Assembly: GCA_015489265.1 (NCBI GenBank)
Contig: WFZY01000308.1
Span: 1-6,316, forward strand
DNA length: 6,316 nucleotides
From: Flavobacteriaceae bacterium
GTDB lineage: Bacteria > Bacteroidota > Bacteroidia > Flavobacteriales > Flavobacteriaceae
Reading direction: 5' to 3'
In this document: in pieces, positions 6,240 to 6,316 of the stretch
How the letters are laid out: every line of letters starts with the position of its first letter
Position numbering within the stretch: position 1 is the stretch's first letter
Made by a program: the position numbers and the translations under genes
Notes under the pieces: generated by a model
What the model saw: only the letters and a program-made list of their open reading frames with translations
The model's database searches: none
Told to the model about the DNA's origin: nothing

Positions 6240-6316
6240 ATGAAAACAGGAACAGTAAAGTTCTTTAATGAAGCCAAAGGTTTTGGTTTTATTATCGACG
6301 ACGATTCAAACCAAGA
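6240..6316 (+). CDS. Cold-shock domain protein, N-terminal part (cut by window end)
   Basis: The first 25 codons are present and the frame continues past the right edge. The sequence MKTGTVKFFNEAKGFGFIIDDDSNQ is the start of a CspA-type cold-shock domain. It holds beta-strand 1 (GTVKFFN) and the RNP1 RNA-binding motif KGFGFI (13-18). Such proteins are about 63-70 residues and bind single-stranded RNA or DNA, melting secondary structure as RNA chaperones. ATG 6240 gives the canonical N terminus and is preceded by an AT-rich leader and a good promoter box. It has its own promoter and is not part of the hutI transcript. Which csp paralogue this is cannot be told from the fragment. Confidence 0.92.
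   Translation, partial: MKTGTVKFFNEAKGFGFIIDDDSNQ

Overview
The window looks like a chromosomal segment of a member of the Bacteroidota, most likely a flavobacterium. The base composition is AT-rich. Starts are preceded by A-rich stretches rather than Shine-Dalgarno sequences. Two intergenic regions carry matches to the Bacteroidota -7 promoter element TAnnTTTG, and two genes belong to the Bat (aerotolerance) family typical of this phylum. All genes lie on the + strand. No tRNA, rRNA, transposase, integrase or CRISPR array is visible.

Layout: (1) 1-981 is the 3' part of glnS (glutaminyl-tRNA synthetase), cut by the left edge. (2) After 158 nt without a recognisable gene comes batD (1140-2942), a secreted or periplasmic protein anchored by one C-terminal membrane helix. 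(3) 2943-3296 is a 354-nt non-coding spacer packed with small repeats: a near-perfect 21-bp direct repeat flanking a GC-rich hairpin, three tandem copies of a 9-mer, a second hairpin of the same geometry, and simple-sequence tracts. (4) batE (3297-4049) encodes signal peptide, TPRs, two membrane helices and an SH3-like domain. (5) A short spacer with a TAnnTTTG match precedes a 51-codon single-membrane-helix gene (4098-4253). (6) This small gene overlaps by one base (TAATG) the start of a DUF4159 gene (4253-4927). (7) hutI (imidazolonepropionase, 4931-6148) follows 3 nt later. (8) After an AT-rich spacer with a perfect TAnnTTTG box, the first 25 codons of a cold-shock protein gene run off the right edge.

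BatD, BatE and DUF4159 proteins commonly occur in the MoxR/DUF58/Bat gene neighbourhoods of Bacteroidota, so 1140-4927 reads as part of an envelope/aerotolerance module. Its usual partners (moxR, DUF58, batA, batB, batC) are not next to batD, because glnS lies directly upstream. The small membrane protein, the DUF4159 gene and hutI are packed tightly enough to be one transcript, probably started just after batE. hutI belongs to histidine degradation and seems to be a passenger here. I see no clearly novel system. The items most worth a second look are the uncharacterised 51-aa membrane protein coupled to DUF4159, and the layered repeats between batD and batE.
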